DNA of 64,000 nucleotides. It comes from Lotus japonicus. Lineage: Eukaryota > Streptophyta > Magnoliopsida > Fabales > Fabaceae. Under the pieces are notes generated by a model. It saw nothing but the letters and a program-made list of their open reading frames with translations. It was not told the origin of the DNA and searched no databases. Positions 43,599 through 54,744 of this stretch are shown here, piece by piece. The stretch is taken from positions 12,208,223 through 12,272,222 of the forward strand of contig NC_080043.1 in assembly GCF_012489685.1 (NCBI RefSeq), written 5' to 3'. The translations under genes were made by a program, and so were the position numbers. Within the stretch, counting starts at the first letter, position 1. Each line of letters starts with the position of its first letter.

Positions 43599-45487
43599 CT
43601 AATGATTCTCTCCTTCGCCTTCATTGTTGTTGGCATTCCCATCTTCTTCATTTTTATCTGCTTCTTCTTCTTCCTCATCACCAGTGTCAGGGCTGATCAA
43701 TTTGCCATCAACAATCCTTGCATAAGGATCGGAACCAGCAAAGTTGATGGAAACTTGAGGATTTAGGAAAAGAATCTGTTCTTTGGCTTTTGCAAATCCA
43801 GCTTCAAATTGGTCAAGGACAGAATTCTTCAGTTCAGAAATTTCTGAATGCAACTTAGAATTTTCATTTTTCAATTCAGCATTGGCGGAATGGAGTTGTG
43901 TGACTTCTGCCTGAGATTTCACAAGTTCTTCTTCCTTAGCTTTCTGAGCGGTGTTTAAGTCTTCAGCATGCTTCTTTAAGCGTTCATTCTCTAGGGCTAA
44001 ATCTGCGGCCTTCTTCTCATTCACTTTGTTGGCAGAATCCAACAATTTCATAGTAGCTTTCATCTTCAGGATCTCTCTTTCTTTCTCTTCTAACTGTTTG
44101 GCGGAATTAATCCCATCAAAGTCAGCGGTCTCCAGGTCAATCATCTTGGAAATTGCCGCAATTTCAAGTCCTTTCGTCATGATGGCTTGACAAGCTTCTT
44201 TTAATCCGATCTTCTTAACCTTTTCCCGGTCCGCCTCAAATACCAAATTTGTTTCCACCAGCGAATTAAAATCAATTTTGGAGTCCCATAGCGAGGTCAC
44301 TTCTTCAGAAGTGAGTTCTTCAAATTCTTTCAGCAGGCTTTTCCATGAAGGGGGCGGAGCACTTGAAGACCCAGCTTTGTGTGTCATATGTTGAGGATTA
44401 CCCTTCACCATAAATTTTTCCATTGAGGGCTGAGAAGAGTCTTTTCCTTTCGCCGATTCAGGTGTTTCATTCTTTCTCTTCTTCTTTTGAGGGCGATTCG
44501 ATTCGGTGCCTGAATGACTAGCATCGGCATCTAACAGAGTTTTCGCTGGGTTTCTTTTTTCCCTTGCAGCCTGTTGTTCTCGACGGAAACGGAGGATATC
44601 ATCATCAGAGAGGCGAGTCATTTTTGCTGAAACAAAATGGTAGGGTTAGAAATAAAATAAATACTCGAGATACAAAGATGTGGAAATTTAAGAATCTTAC
44701 CCACATATTCACCCAATTTGTTTTCATAATGGGCATCTAGAAATTCGGTGAGATTCAAGTCAATGCTAGATAGAAAGGTGCAATCCACCATTTCCTCAGG
44801 GGTGAGGGAATCATCAGGAAGTTTGATGATAGCCTCATAACGGGCGGTCCAGTAGAAAGGGAACTTTGGGCTTCCATCATTGAAATAAAATACATCCTTG
44901 CACTTCTCTGTTTCGTTTAGCCTAAAGAATTTCCCTTTAAATTGTTTGTAATGGCTTCTAAATAAGGTAAATAGGCCTTTTCCCCTAGCGGCGGCTAAAG
45001 AAAGATATTCGCCTTTTATGCTTCTACCACTAGTTTCAAAGAAGTAAAAAAACTTATTGCTAGTGGGTTCGATACCTAACACTTGACATAGAAGTTCGAA
45101 CGCCCTCAGGTATGCCCAGCTATTACAATGGAGTTGTGTTGGGGCAACATTTAGTAAGGTTAAAACGGAGCACGTGAAATCTGAGAGAGGGAGTTTATAT
45201 TTTAGGTCGGTGAAAATGTTTTCAAAGAAATAGGTGTGGTTTTTGCCGTTAGGGTCAGGAGCCCCAAAACAACAAGGTTCAGTAGGTAAACAGGGGACTA
45301 TGTCAAGGTACACATCTTGGCCATCAGAGCGAAAAGTGTTTTCAGTGATTAGATCCATTACAGTTTTAACATTGCAGAATTTAGTGAACCTAGTTTTAAC
45401 TTTGCTAGTGACCCATGTATCGACTGCAATGGAAGAAGTTTTAGGAGCTTTAGAGGCCCCACGGGTGTGTTTTGCATCCATTTTCAA
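43599..45487 (-). CDS. Antisense ORF of Tat element, two exons (putative gypsy-type transposon protein)
   Basis: Exon 1 is 45487-44701 and exon 2 is 44626-43599, with a 74-nt intron (GTAAGATTC..TTTGTTTCAG). The junction keeps the frame (GEYV-A-KMTRLSDDD) and gives 604 aa. Exon 1 contains LPLSDFTCSVLTLLNVAPTQ and then NSWAYLRAFELLCQVLGIEP plus FFYFFE, the pattern of Pfam Transposase_28 (putative gypsy type transposon). Exon 2 is hydrophilic with a long coiled coil (about residues 430-560, ENERLKKHAEDLNTAQKAKE) and an acidic tail (DEEEEEADKNEEDG). Antisense genes between pol and the 3' LTR are known in Tat-lineage elements; their function is not established. Its promoter would lie in 45488-46480. 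The frame is intact. Confidence 0.85.
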
Positions 45488-46484
45488 AAGAATTCCTGAA
45501 ATTATAAAGGATCCAGGGTTATGAATATAAAGGGGTAAAATGTAAGTTGGAATTGTGGGGAAGAATAGATTTTAAGTAGAGTTTGGTTTGGATAAACAAG
45601 CGAATGAAGAAGAAGAAGAATTTAGATGAAACTTTTTAGTGTAGAAGGAAGTAAGATTTCATGAATAAACAGAGTGAAGAATGCTTACCAGTGAAAAAGG
45701 CTGTGATGAACTCGGTTAAATCTGGAGGACTTTTGGTAATGTGCAAGAACACTTGTAGTTAAATGCAAGAAATTTGGTAATTGCGGAGGAATGGTGAAAA
45801 TTTTGAAGTGCAAGAGTGAGGTGGTTTGGGGGTAAAAAGGATTGCTATATATAGAGAGAAGGTAGAAGATGAAAAGGTGTGTCAAAAAAGTGTGGTTAAA
45901 AATACTTGAGGCAAACTGTGAGCATGTGTGTGGTTTGTGTGAATCCACGCGTTCATTCAGACCACACATTTGAATTTGTTGAGGCGGTGAACCGGCGCGT
46001 CATTAAGAGGTGACGTTTGGAAAAAGTAACGCTTGAGCAGAGAGTGGTGTCAGTTGGCAGGTAAGCGTCGTTTCGAAGAAGAAGAGTCGTTTTAGAGAAA
46101 AGTTACCCTATGAGTGGATTTTAAATGCACATTTCAATTAATGCGAATAGCATAGCTTAGGTAGGTTTTATACATTACAAGTTCCAAGATATCTGTAGTA
46201 TATTTGTGATGATTGTTGCAGGTACAAAAATCCGGAAGGGGATTGATATGGTGCATAGTGATTGAGGTGATGGGCAAAGCGTCACTTAGACATCACGTGT
46301 CACGCAGAAAGAATTATTTTATAATGATTAGCCTAGTATATTTTTACTTTGTTGATTAGCCTTATTTCATTGAAGCCTGCGTGCTCACAAATTGGTTCAC
46401 ATTGTACACGGGCGTACCAGAAGTTGTGGGCCTCAATAAGACACTTTCGTTTTAGTTCTAAAACATCAGTGTCTTGTGGGCCTG
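45488..46484 (-). promoter_or_regulatory. Upstream region of antisense gene and Gypsy 3' end
   Basis: A TATA-like run (ctatatata, plus about 45844-45852) lies about 360 bp upstream of the antisense ATG. Near the LTR aagacac (46438-46444) and gtgtctt (46470-46476) could form a hairpin. I do not see a clean polypurine tract directly before the 3' LTR (sequence gtgggcctg), which is unusual. Confidence 0.4.
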
Positions 46485-46699
46485 TGGACTGATATGGGCG
46501 GACCGAATGGGTTAATCAGTATCATGTAACTAATGGGCCGGGCAACCCATGGTCCAGCCGGACCAAAACCCAAGCTATAAATAAAAGAGGACCGCCCAAG
46601 CGGTGGGGATCCTATCATTTCACGCATTTTACTCACTTTGTTTACTCTCGCTTGCTCTCGATATTGGTTAGCCTTAGTCTGCGGTTCCATACCGGAACA
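46485..46699 (+). repeat. Gypsy 3' LTR
   Basis: 215 bp, one difference from the 5' LTR, TATA-like tataaataaa at 46576-46585. It is followed by the second ACAAT at 46700-46704. Confidence 0.95.
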
Positions 46700-47879
46700 A
46701 CAATGCATTCCATTATTGCGGCGATTTCGGCTCGAATCCTTCTAAAAATTGACACCTTGGTGATCTATCAATCCTGCAAATTCCATTCGGGCCGCAAACA
46801 TTGTAAACATCACAACTGTGCTGTGGCAAGGATTGGTAAACAGCCCATGTTTTGGTTTCTGGAATCCATGTGAGGCGTTGCCGGAGAGAAAGGGTTTGGT
46901 TCAGAACAATTATGGAAATCACAGAAGTGTTCTTGAGAGTGTATGAGTAGTACACTTCATCTTCATTGTTCACAAATTGGTAATCATAAACTGGATTAGT
47001 CATCAATGCAATTACACCACTGTAAGATGGCCCAGTTCTGTACAACGCTTCTGAACCCATCCAAATTACTGATTCAGGATTCTTGGTAAGCACCATGGCT
47101 GCAGTGAATTCCCCTGAAGAAGGGTCATCCCAGTTTTTCCAAGCAGTGAAAAGCCTGTTAATTCCAGATTTTCTGTCCCATCCAATCTTCATTCCTGGTA
47201 ACACTGTATCACAAGGATGATCAAAGCTCTCCCATAAAAAACTTTCTTCATTGTTGATGTTGTTGTCTTTCTCATTACTGATTACTAAATTTCCAGTGTC
47301 TAAGAGCTGCGCAACAGGACTCGCCGCCTTTGTGAAAGTTGTATTGGTTGACCAGAGAATTGAGTTGTTTTTGTTGAGAAGTACAAGGTTACCATCATGG
47401 TTTATGATCAGCTTGCTGGAGTTGTCTTTGATTGGATTGTCGCGGTTCGCGACCCAAACAACTGTTCTAACTGGGATGCTTTTGAACCAGATTCCTACAT
47501 AGCGATTTAGGGAATGACCAGGATTGAAGAAACCCAGCTCAAAGGTTCCATCTCTAGAAACCAAGGTGGTTCCATTATCAGGAAGTGACTCAAGGTTGGT
47601 AATGGTGTCTATTGTTGAAGAGGAAACTTGAGAGAAGAAAAATAGAAGTTTGGAAAGAAAAAGCATTACATGGAGAAGAGTAATGTTACTCACACACCTC
47701 TCTTTTGAGGTGTGTGAGGTGGAATGATGAGAGAGATAGGAAGAAAAGAAAAAGTAAGGGAGAGAAAGTATGAGATGTGATAGATGGTAAGAGGAGAGAG
47801 ATAGAAACAAAAAGAGGTGGAAATGAAGTGTTTTAAAAATGAGGTGTGTATATATCATTACTCCATGGAGAATGGCCAT
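46700..47879 (-). pseudogene. G-type lectin receptor kinase C, 5' part of exon 1
   Basis: The minus-strand frame from ATG 47877-47879 (MAILHGV..) covers signal peptide, B-lectin domain ([16 protein letters not shown]) and S-locus glycoprotein domain with [13 protein letters not shown]. It ends at TAA 46713-46715, where gene B has CAA ([10 protein letters not shown]). The Gypsy element follows within 15 bp. A MITE (47678-47863) plus its 9-bp duplication adds 65 codons in frame between MAILHGV and the rest of the leader (LFLSKLLFFFSQ). Apart from this the frame matches copy B throughout. A TATA-like TCTATAAATG lies at 47981-47990, about 100 bp upstream of the ATG. A longer upstream ATG at 47972 is in frame but not conserved. 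Confidence 0.9.
47678..47863. mobile_element. MITE inserted in the signal-peptide coding sequence
   Basis: 186 bp with ends gagtaatgttactcacacac (left) and, complemented on the right, gagtaatgatatatacacac. Flanked by an exact 9-bp duplication catggagaa (47669-47677, 47864-47872), which points to a Mutator-type element. 186 + 9 = 195 nt, so the frame is kept, and no stop is read through it on the minus strand. Confidence 0.9.
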
Positions 47880-47935
47880 TTTTTGAAAATTTGAGAGAAG
47901 AACAATAGGAGTTTGGGAAGAACAAACAAGCATAT

Positions 47936-48525
47936 GTGAAATTGAAGATAACACATTAGAGCGAGCATACACAGGCTTTCCATTTATAGAAATCGGACAA
48001 GTTTGAATTACTAAATTTGAACAATGATCATTTGATTTAAAATTTCAGTTGTTTTGTACATCAATTTTTTAAAAATAGTTGATATCGAAATATGCATAGA
48101 ATTGGTCCAATACGGAGAAAATAGGTGAAAAAATATACTATCAGTCCATTGACATTGAATCAAGATACGCAGTGACGTATCAAAAAATTTAAGCTATATG
48201 CGAGAGTTTTTTTTATAGGTAAAAGTTAATTGTTAATTGTTAATAAATTAATTAATGCACCAGGATTTAAACCATCACTCTTTATCCTGCGAATCTCTTT
48301 ATTTCCCTTAGCTCAAGTGAGCTACCCTTCCCCAGGACCCCAGCTATGACAGAGCTGTAAACATATAAGTAAATTGAACCAAAAGATATAATATATAATC
48401 ATTGAAAACATGATTATATTGTTTAACCAATTTTACTAAGAATTTTGATTCATACACACATAATTGTTTCTTACATTTTATTTTCTTATACATCTTATTA
48501 TTCAAAGCAAAAAAAATTGCAACAC
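47936..48525. repeat. Upstream duplication of gene C, proximal copy
   Basis: Shares ordered blocks with 48543-48950: tgtgaaattgaagataaca, atagaaatcggacaagt, aattggtccaata.ggag, ttgacattgaatc.agatac, gtttaaccaattttactaag and cttattattcaaag. The proximal copy has an extra block at about 48185-48355. Confidence 0.8.
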
Positions 48526-48542
48526 AATTTTTGGGGTCAATT

Positions 48543-48950
48543 TGTGAAATTGAAGATAACATTAGAACATTCACACGCTTCCCATTTTATTTGGGAGTAG
48601 AATGGGTATAGAAATCGGACAAGTGGGAATTACTAGATTTGGTCCGTGATCCATATAATTTAAAATTTTATAGTTTACTTGTTCATCAATTTTAAAATTT
48701 TACTGATATCGAAATCTGCAAAGAATTGGTCCAATATGGAGAAAATATATAACAGTCCTTTGACATTGAATCGAGATACGCAGTGACGGATTTATGAGTA
48801 AATTAGTAAAAAAAAATAAAATAATATATGATCATTGAAAGCATGAAATATTTTGTTTAACCAATTTTACTAAGAATTTGGATTCATCCACACACAATAT
48901 TTTCTTACATCTTATTTTCTTAAACATCTTATTATTCAAAGTAATTTTTT
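48543..48950. repeat. Upstream duplication of gene C, distal copy
   Basis: Direct copy of 47936-48525 without the extra block. The TATA-like tctataaatg of the proximal copy is altered here (gggtatagaaatcgg kept, upstream bases changed). Confidence 0.8.
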
Positions 48951-49739
48951 TTACCACAATACATATATATAAATAAATAACTGAATGTAATATATGAAGT
49001 GAGATGATGCATACATGAGAAAACAAAATAAGAGATAAATGATAAATAAAAAATGTCGTAGAATCAATTTATTACTTGAAACTTGAGAGGTTGATAGAAT
49101 GATAGTATGATATCCTTAAATGCATCTCTCTGCACATACGTATTTAGCAGCATTCGCTACTAAACCCGAAAAGTGAAAAAGTATTTAGTAGGAATTTCAA
49201 ACCTACATGCACAAAATAAATACACAATTTTTATGACAGTAGACTATTTTTCCAAACTGCCAAATCATTTTTTTTTAATCAAATGTAAAAATTGTCACAA
49301 TTTGCATATCTCCGAAAAATCCCGTACTTTGTAAGATATACAAAAATTAAGCACAAAATTTGAAATATAACCCAAAGCATAGCAGGAATCATATATAAAA
49401 GGCCATTTTTTCAGGCAAAAAGTTTTCGTAGGGTTGAGCTGACCTTAATCTTTTTTTTTTTGAACGAGATTTGAGCTTAATCAAGTTGCTTGAATTGACA
49501 AATGCAAAATAATCTCCCAAATCTACGTATTCGTATTCAGGTCTACACACGGCATGAACATTTATTGATTTTCTTATTTTCTTTCAAAGGAGAAATAGAT
49601 TAAGGTGAGGTATGACAATTGACAAATTAATATGATGAAGACATGAAAGAGCTTCTTTCATTAAATTATGAATTAAGCTGGGCCACTATATCCTATATCA
49701 GTCCAACACAAGGAAAAAAAATCATTTATCAGTCTAGAA

Positions 49740-49775
<36 letters not shown>

Positions 49776-51180
49776 TTCACAAATAGTTTTTTTGGGTTAG
49801 GTAATCGTCTAGGTCGATTGAGAAACCAACGTAATGATTCAATAATCAAACGATTATTAGATGAAGAGACTATATTCTCAATGCAGATTCCTAAGACAAT
49901 TCAAAAAGCTCTTAGAGATCTCTATTGAAGAATTTGTCTCGATAGAATGACTACTAATTAAGGCTAGACAAAAATAGGTAAAGAAAGGCTTAAATCGACT
50001 GAAAATAAAGGGCATAAAGCTTCATAAATAAAGTGTTAGAAGTGTAAATGGCTGAAAGACTATAAATGAATCTTAAATGCTGAAAAGTAACGACATTGAA
50101 ATGTAAACGAGAGGATAAATGCGGAAAATTTGTAGTTTTGATTGATTGATGAGTTATGTGTTGTACAAATGACTCTTCCTCTATTTAGAGTCAAATTCGA
50201 CTTACCTACAACGGTTAATTACTCCCGTCTCTACCACGGTTCCCAGCATAATTATATTTCATGGAGGTATTGGAAGTTACTTCCTCTTATCAGTCTAGAA
50301 GCTTTGGTTAAGTCGAGCTTCTTTCTTCAGTTGGTTCCTCTAGCATTAACCGCTTTCCATATTTTTAAGGGACGAATCATTGGATGCTTTTTTTTCATGC
50401 ATTGACCAACCTTTACAATATGTCTCGGTTGTGGACTTCAGACCTGTGTACCTTTCTCCAATCTTATCCAAGTTCAACTCTTCAGCTGATTTATGTCCTA
50501 CTTGATCGGTTGCTCACATCCCATCGCCTAAAGTTCCACGCGGCTCGTCTGCCATGCTGGCAAGTAGGGTGTTTCGACTATTTTCTAACCGTTGCACATT
50601 TTAGTGTACCAACATAAGCAAATGATGAGTGGTCAATCAAAAGTAAATAATACTTATCTTATTTTTCTTTCTTGTTTTGGATTATTGAAAAAAACTGTGT
50701 TGAGATAGTTTATCAAACTTCAAAATATAACACATTACAAAAACTTCACTATAAATAACATTAAAAAGTAGGTGCTTGCTGTGGTACCTTGAGTCAATTC
50801 AAGGCATGGTACCCAAAATGAGTTAAATTAATAGTAAAAATTTATATATCCGTTAAAAGTTTAATTTTATTATATTATAGTAATGTAGTATTTCATTGTT
50901 AGGGACGTGAAATTTATTTGTTGTGTTTTTTAACCTTTGTTATTCCGTCAAATATGGTCATTTGACGTGCATCGCCACAACCATCGTTCGTCTTCACTAC
51001 TCGTATATTTTTCATTAAATAATAAATTTTATGGAATGAAGTTAATTGAAAAGTAAAATAAAATTTAAAAATGTAAAATTTATGTTGAACAACATAGTAA
51101 TAATCTATTAAATAACATAATGTGGGTATCACACCCAAAAAAATTTATGGGTACCACAGAATTTGCATAAAAAGTAATGT
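48951..51180. other. Intergenic, no gene seen
   Basis: AT-rich. A (TA)n tract lies at 49744-49772. The block 49780-50630 has higher complexity and GC than its surroundings and could be an old LTR or other element, but I found no paired ends, primer site or protein similarity. Nothing else is supported. Confidence 0.4.
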
Positions 51181-51181
51181 C

Positions 51182-51210
51182 TAATCTATCTATCTATCTA
51201 TCTATTTATC

Positions 51211-51241
<31 letters not shown>

Positions 51242-51245
51242 CTAT
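51182..51245. repeat. (ATCT)n microsatellite at Helitron C 5' end
   Basis: About 15 tetranucleotide units (two with ttat) running directly into tctatactatatataaagg, the Helitron start. Confidence 0.9.
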
Positions 51246-52324
51246 ACTATATATAAAGGAAGAGTTTGTGCAGCTTTGGGGGCAAATTAGGAATTCAATA
51301 ATCTATTGCACTACAATTGAAATTTTTAGATGGATATTTTAGTAAAAACCCATATTATTTTCGTAGGATTCAATCCTAACCGTTCATAACTTTGTGGCAA
51401 CGATTCAGCTATTCTCCTTCTTATTCTACTGTTTCAGTTTCTCATTTCCTCTTCTTTTGTAACTCCCCCTCATCGTTTCTTCTCCGCAGTAAAATCGCCA
51501 GCGGTCGCGTCTTTCTTTCTTCCTACCCATTCCAAGGAACCAAATATATTCATAGAAAGAAAGTAATAAAAGTAGAAAATTTACCAAAAGACAATGTTTG
51601 CTAGATTTGTCGAAGCTTGGATTTGATGTACGCACATCGCATCACCTAAAGAGGTCTCCGCTCTGCAAAACAAAGAATTTCGTTCCTTCACGACGCATCA
51701 GGTGAGAACCTTCTTATCCTTAAATTTTATTTCGCCGGCTTCTCTTTCAACCCCTTTTCGTGGGTTCTAAATCTTTCATTCTTGATACGGCGCGCTGCAG
51801 AACCAAGGGAGGAAAATGTCGGCGCTGAGTTCGATGAAGGGAAACGGGAATGAAGAGTGAATGCGACGTAGGGTTTGGAATCAGAAGAATAGGACGACGG
51901 AGAAGATGAGAGAAGAGCGTAACGAAAGAGTCAAGGACGAAAAAGGAGTAAATGCTCACGAATCGCGGATGGAACATCTATTTCTTCTTCTACAGAGGGT
52001 AACACTCTTTCTACCTCATTTTCTCTTCTCTGTTTCTTTCTTTTAATTTACCTCCCTCTTTTTGTTTTTGCTAATTTCGATTGGATTTTTTTCATTTTCT
52101 ATTTCAGTTTGATACAAATTTTGGGTTCACTAATATGGTTTTCCTTTTCTTTTCTTTTTTGTTGTTTTATTGGTGTGTGTGAACCTTTGAAGCTTTTTCT
52201 AAATCTATCAATTTTGAAACTAGGATTCCTAAGCATTATCGTGGGATTTGATGGGGCTGATCTTTGAAATGTCTGCACGGAATCTGCAATTGCAGCGTGC
52301 AGAACATGATTATGTGATCCATAA

Positions 52325-52495
52325 AGGTTTTATGATGGCCATTATAAACTAAACAAGGCAAATAAACTTGAATCATGCACTCACTATAGTGCTGATTTTG
52401 GGAAAGACTACATTACAATTATTTCAGAGCCAAGATATCTTGGTCGTGCAATTTTTAGGCCAGAGGGCCAGACATTAGTTTTTTTACATGAATTG
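52325..52495 (+). pseudogene. Captured exon, unidentified protein
   Basis: 57 open codons ending at a good donor (TTG|GTAAG): RFYDGHYKLNKANKLESC, then THYSADFGKDYITIISEPR and YLGRAIFRPEGQTLVFLHEL. No stop and good codon-like composition. I do not recognise the family. Confidence 0.5.
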
Positions 52496-52701
52496 GTAAG
52501 TATTAGTCTTTTTGGGCTATGCTTTCTACTATCTGGAAATGCAGTTAGATGGTAAAATTATCAATTAAACTATGGAAAATAGATGGTGTTCAGTTGTTGG
52601 CAGGAAATGATGCTAGATATAAACTTTTATTCTTCATCCTACGCTGCAGGGGCAATATACGTTGGAGTTTTGATCAAATTTCATGTCAATCTGTGATGCA
52701 G

Positions 52702-52865
52702 GCTTGGGGGTTGACTGTAATATTGGGAATCTATTCATCACCAAAGTTGCTCCTTATACACCCTGAAATGATTATTTGATGCCCACAAAATTGAAGGATC
52801 ATGGTTTTGTGGTTTTAAATGGAGAAGTCAATTGCCTCAATTTGGCCACAGAAAGCATACAGAGA
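52702..52865 (+). pseudogene. Captured alcohol-dehydrogenase-like exon fragment
   Basis: After a tgatgcag acceptor the frame reads AWGLTVILGIYSSPKLLLIH. It then shifts frame to KIEGSWFCGFKWRSQLPQF, recalling the GWG-T-V-I-LG and GS-FGGFK-R-S-LP motifs at the end of the nucleotide-binding domain of plant zinc alcohol dehydrogenases. Frameshifts show it is dead. Confidence 0.5.
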
Positions 52866-53027
52866 GTAAAGATCTCTCATCTTGCAATATTTTATTTTTG
52901 AAATATTTTTTTGATTCACAACTAATAATGTTCTTTTATAATCATTCAAGTTAACAAAACTAATTAATGCATGATCTAATACATATTTCTATGCACAGTT
53001 TGATTACCTATGTTATTGGTTGTGTAG

Positions 53028-53086
53028 GCTGAACCTAAAACAGATGAAGTATATGATCAGACAACTTTGCTTCCTGAAGCAGATGT
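53028..53086 (+). pseudogene. Captured auxin response factor exon (copy in Helitron C)
   Basis: After a tgtgtag acceptor: AEPKTDEVYDQTTLLPEAD, matching the conserved AEPxTDEVYAQxTLLPE motif just before the B3 domain of ARF transcription factors. The flanking 270 bp is shared with Helitron D at about 59938-60210. Confidence 0.75.
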
Positions 53087-53508
53087 CAGTGTGCTCTGAC
53101 TTCAGCCATTGGATTGATTGGTACATCAATTAAGGAACTACACCTGAGAGCTAAGAATCAGAGTAAGAGATTCCTACTGCTAACCTTATTTTAAAATCTT
53201 TTATAATCTTAGTGTTGCTTTATTCAATGATTTTTTGTGGTCTAATTCTGGTGTGGAAAGATAGGAAAAAAGATCAGTTTGTTAGGGAATCTTTTGTTTT
53301 CATATGTTATGAACATAATTGAGAATAAGAGGTGAAGCTTATTAACCATATTTTCTAGACATGCTAATTTGGGGCAGGAAAAACTTTGACAGTGGCAGGA
53401 TATAAGTAGTTCACGTAGGTAATTTGCTAATTTTAGGAAATCAAGCTGGAAGAAGGTGGACTACAAAACCAGTTGGTTATTTTCCTGTTATTTTCTGCCT
53501 AATTGAGA

Positions 53509-53768
53509 TTGCAAGTGGTTGTCAACAGCTAGAGAAGCTTGACCTTTTCAAATGCTCCACAGTTTCTGACAAGCCTTTGATTGCAGGTGCAATAAACCCG
53601 AATCTCCCTGATTATCATTAGAATGGTGTCTTAAAATTGGCAATGAAGGTCGACAAGCCAGTGCGAAGTGCTCCTGCACTAAGGTATATATCTATCAAGG
53701 ACTGCACTGTTGTTTGTGATCAGGGAAATGTTGGCCTGTTTTCTTCACCTTCTTTGGTCCTGACAAAG
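53509..53768 (+). pseudogene. Captured EIN3-binding F-box (EBF1/2-like) LRR fragment
   Basis: The frame EIASGCQQLEKLDLFKCSTV, the piece LKIGNEG, then ALRYISIKDCTVVCDQGN and GLFSSPSLVLTK match consecutive leucine-rich repeats of EBF-type F-box proteins, which target EIN3 in ethylene signalling. Stops and small shifts interrupt it. Only this internal portion is present. Confidence 0.7.
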
Positions 53769-54744
53769 GGGATTGTTGGTGATCTTCTCCATGAAATAGC
53801 ATGCTCATGTCATTTTTATCATTGTTTGTTCTGTTTCAGTTTCATTAGATTATTTGCATTTAATACTTCTATTTTCCTTAGGTAATGCGCACAACTTGAA
53901 CAAGTTTGGCATATTTCTGTGAGTGCATGAAGGAGGAAGCAAGTTAAATGGTAAAATTCAAACTAATTGTGGTGAACACCTGTACTTATACATGCCCACA
54001 AGCTATTTGAGTGGATGTGTAAGTTATTTTTGTTACACACTTATATGAATATGCTTTTATGATCGCTCTTGCTCATTGTGTTATAATATGATTGCTGCAA
54101 TCACTACTTATCTTCCTAAATTATATTTTGCTTCTTTCTATATGGTTGATGAGTTTATATTTCATCCAAAGATCATGCAGGGCTTCAATCTAACAGAGAG
54201 CAGGATCTTAAGGAAGATGTTAAGCATGGATAACTTCAAAGGGGTTCGAAGGGGAAACTTTTAGAATTCATCAGATTGCCATTTTGAACTGTAAGTTTAT
54301 TTCTCTTTTGCTGTTGTTTGTTTGTTTTTTATTTGCTTTGCTCTTTCTCTAGCTGGGTAGTTGTTTTTTTTTATTCCTTCTCTATGTGGCACTTGCATGT
54401 TGTTATTTCTACTAAATCAGGTTAAAGATAACATCTTTATGCCTATTTTGTGAACTGGATCATTTTGAATTTTTCGTTTAGACATTTGCAACTGTAATTT
54501 TGTTTCTCTTTTGCTGCTATTGTAACATTTTTATTCATATCTCAAGGCTAAGCTTCTATATTGTGATATCACAGATACTTCTCTTGAAGCATAGAGGTGA
54601 GAAAATATGTGGGGCCTTTAGGCTGGCAGTGTTCTCATCTGATCAATTACTTGGAGGTCAGCAGCAGTATCTCTAATTACTGAATTAGTACTAAATACCA
54701 TCTGTATTATCAATCAGTTTTTACATCAAAGTAAGATGTGCATG

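Larger units (their letters stand above)
36930..46699 (+). mobile_element. Tat-lineage Ty3/Gypsy LTR retrotransposon, full length
   Basis: 9770 bp with 215-bp LTRs (36930-37144, 46485-46699) that differ at one site by eye (aagggg versus aatggg), flanked by ACAAT duplications. A primer binding site starting TGGCGCCCACCGTGG lies at 37146. The long gag-pol frame is followed by a 46-bp repeat pair and then a spliced antisense gene, the layout known for Tat-lineage elements. Dual RNase H domains support Tat. It split exon 1 of kinase gene C very recently. gag-pol carries two in-frame TAG codons, so this copy may be unable to move by itself. Confidence 0.95.

Noticed and set aside
47880..47972. Upstream in-frame ATG giving a longer N-terminus for kinase C
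   Set aside because: Copy B starts at the equivalent of 47879 (MSILHG versus MAILHG) and the extra residues are not conserved.
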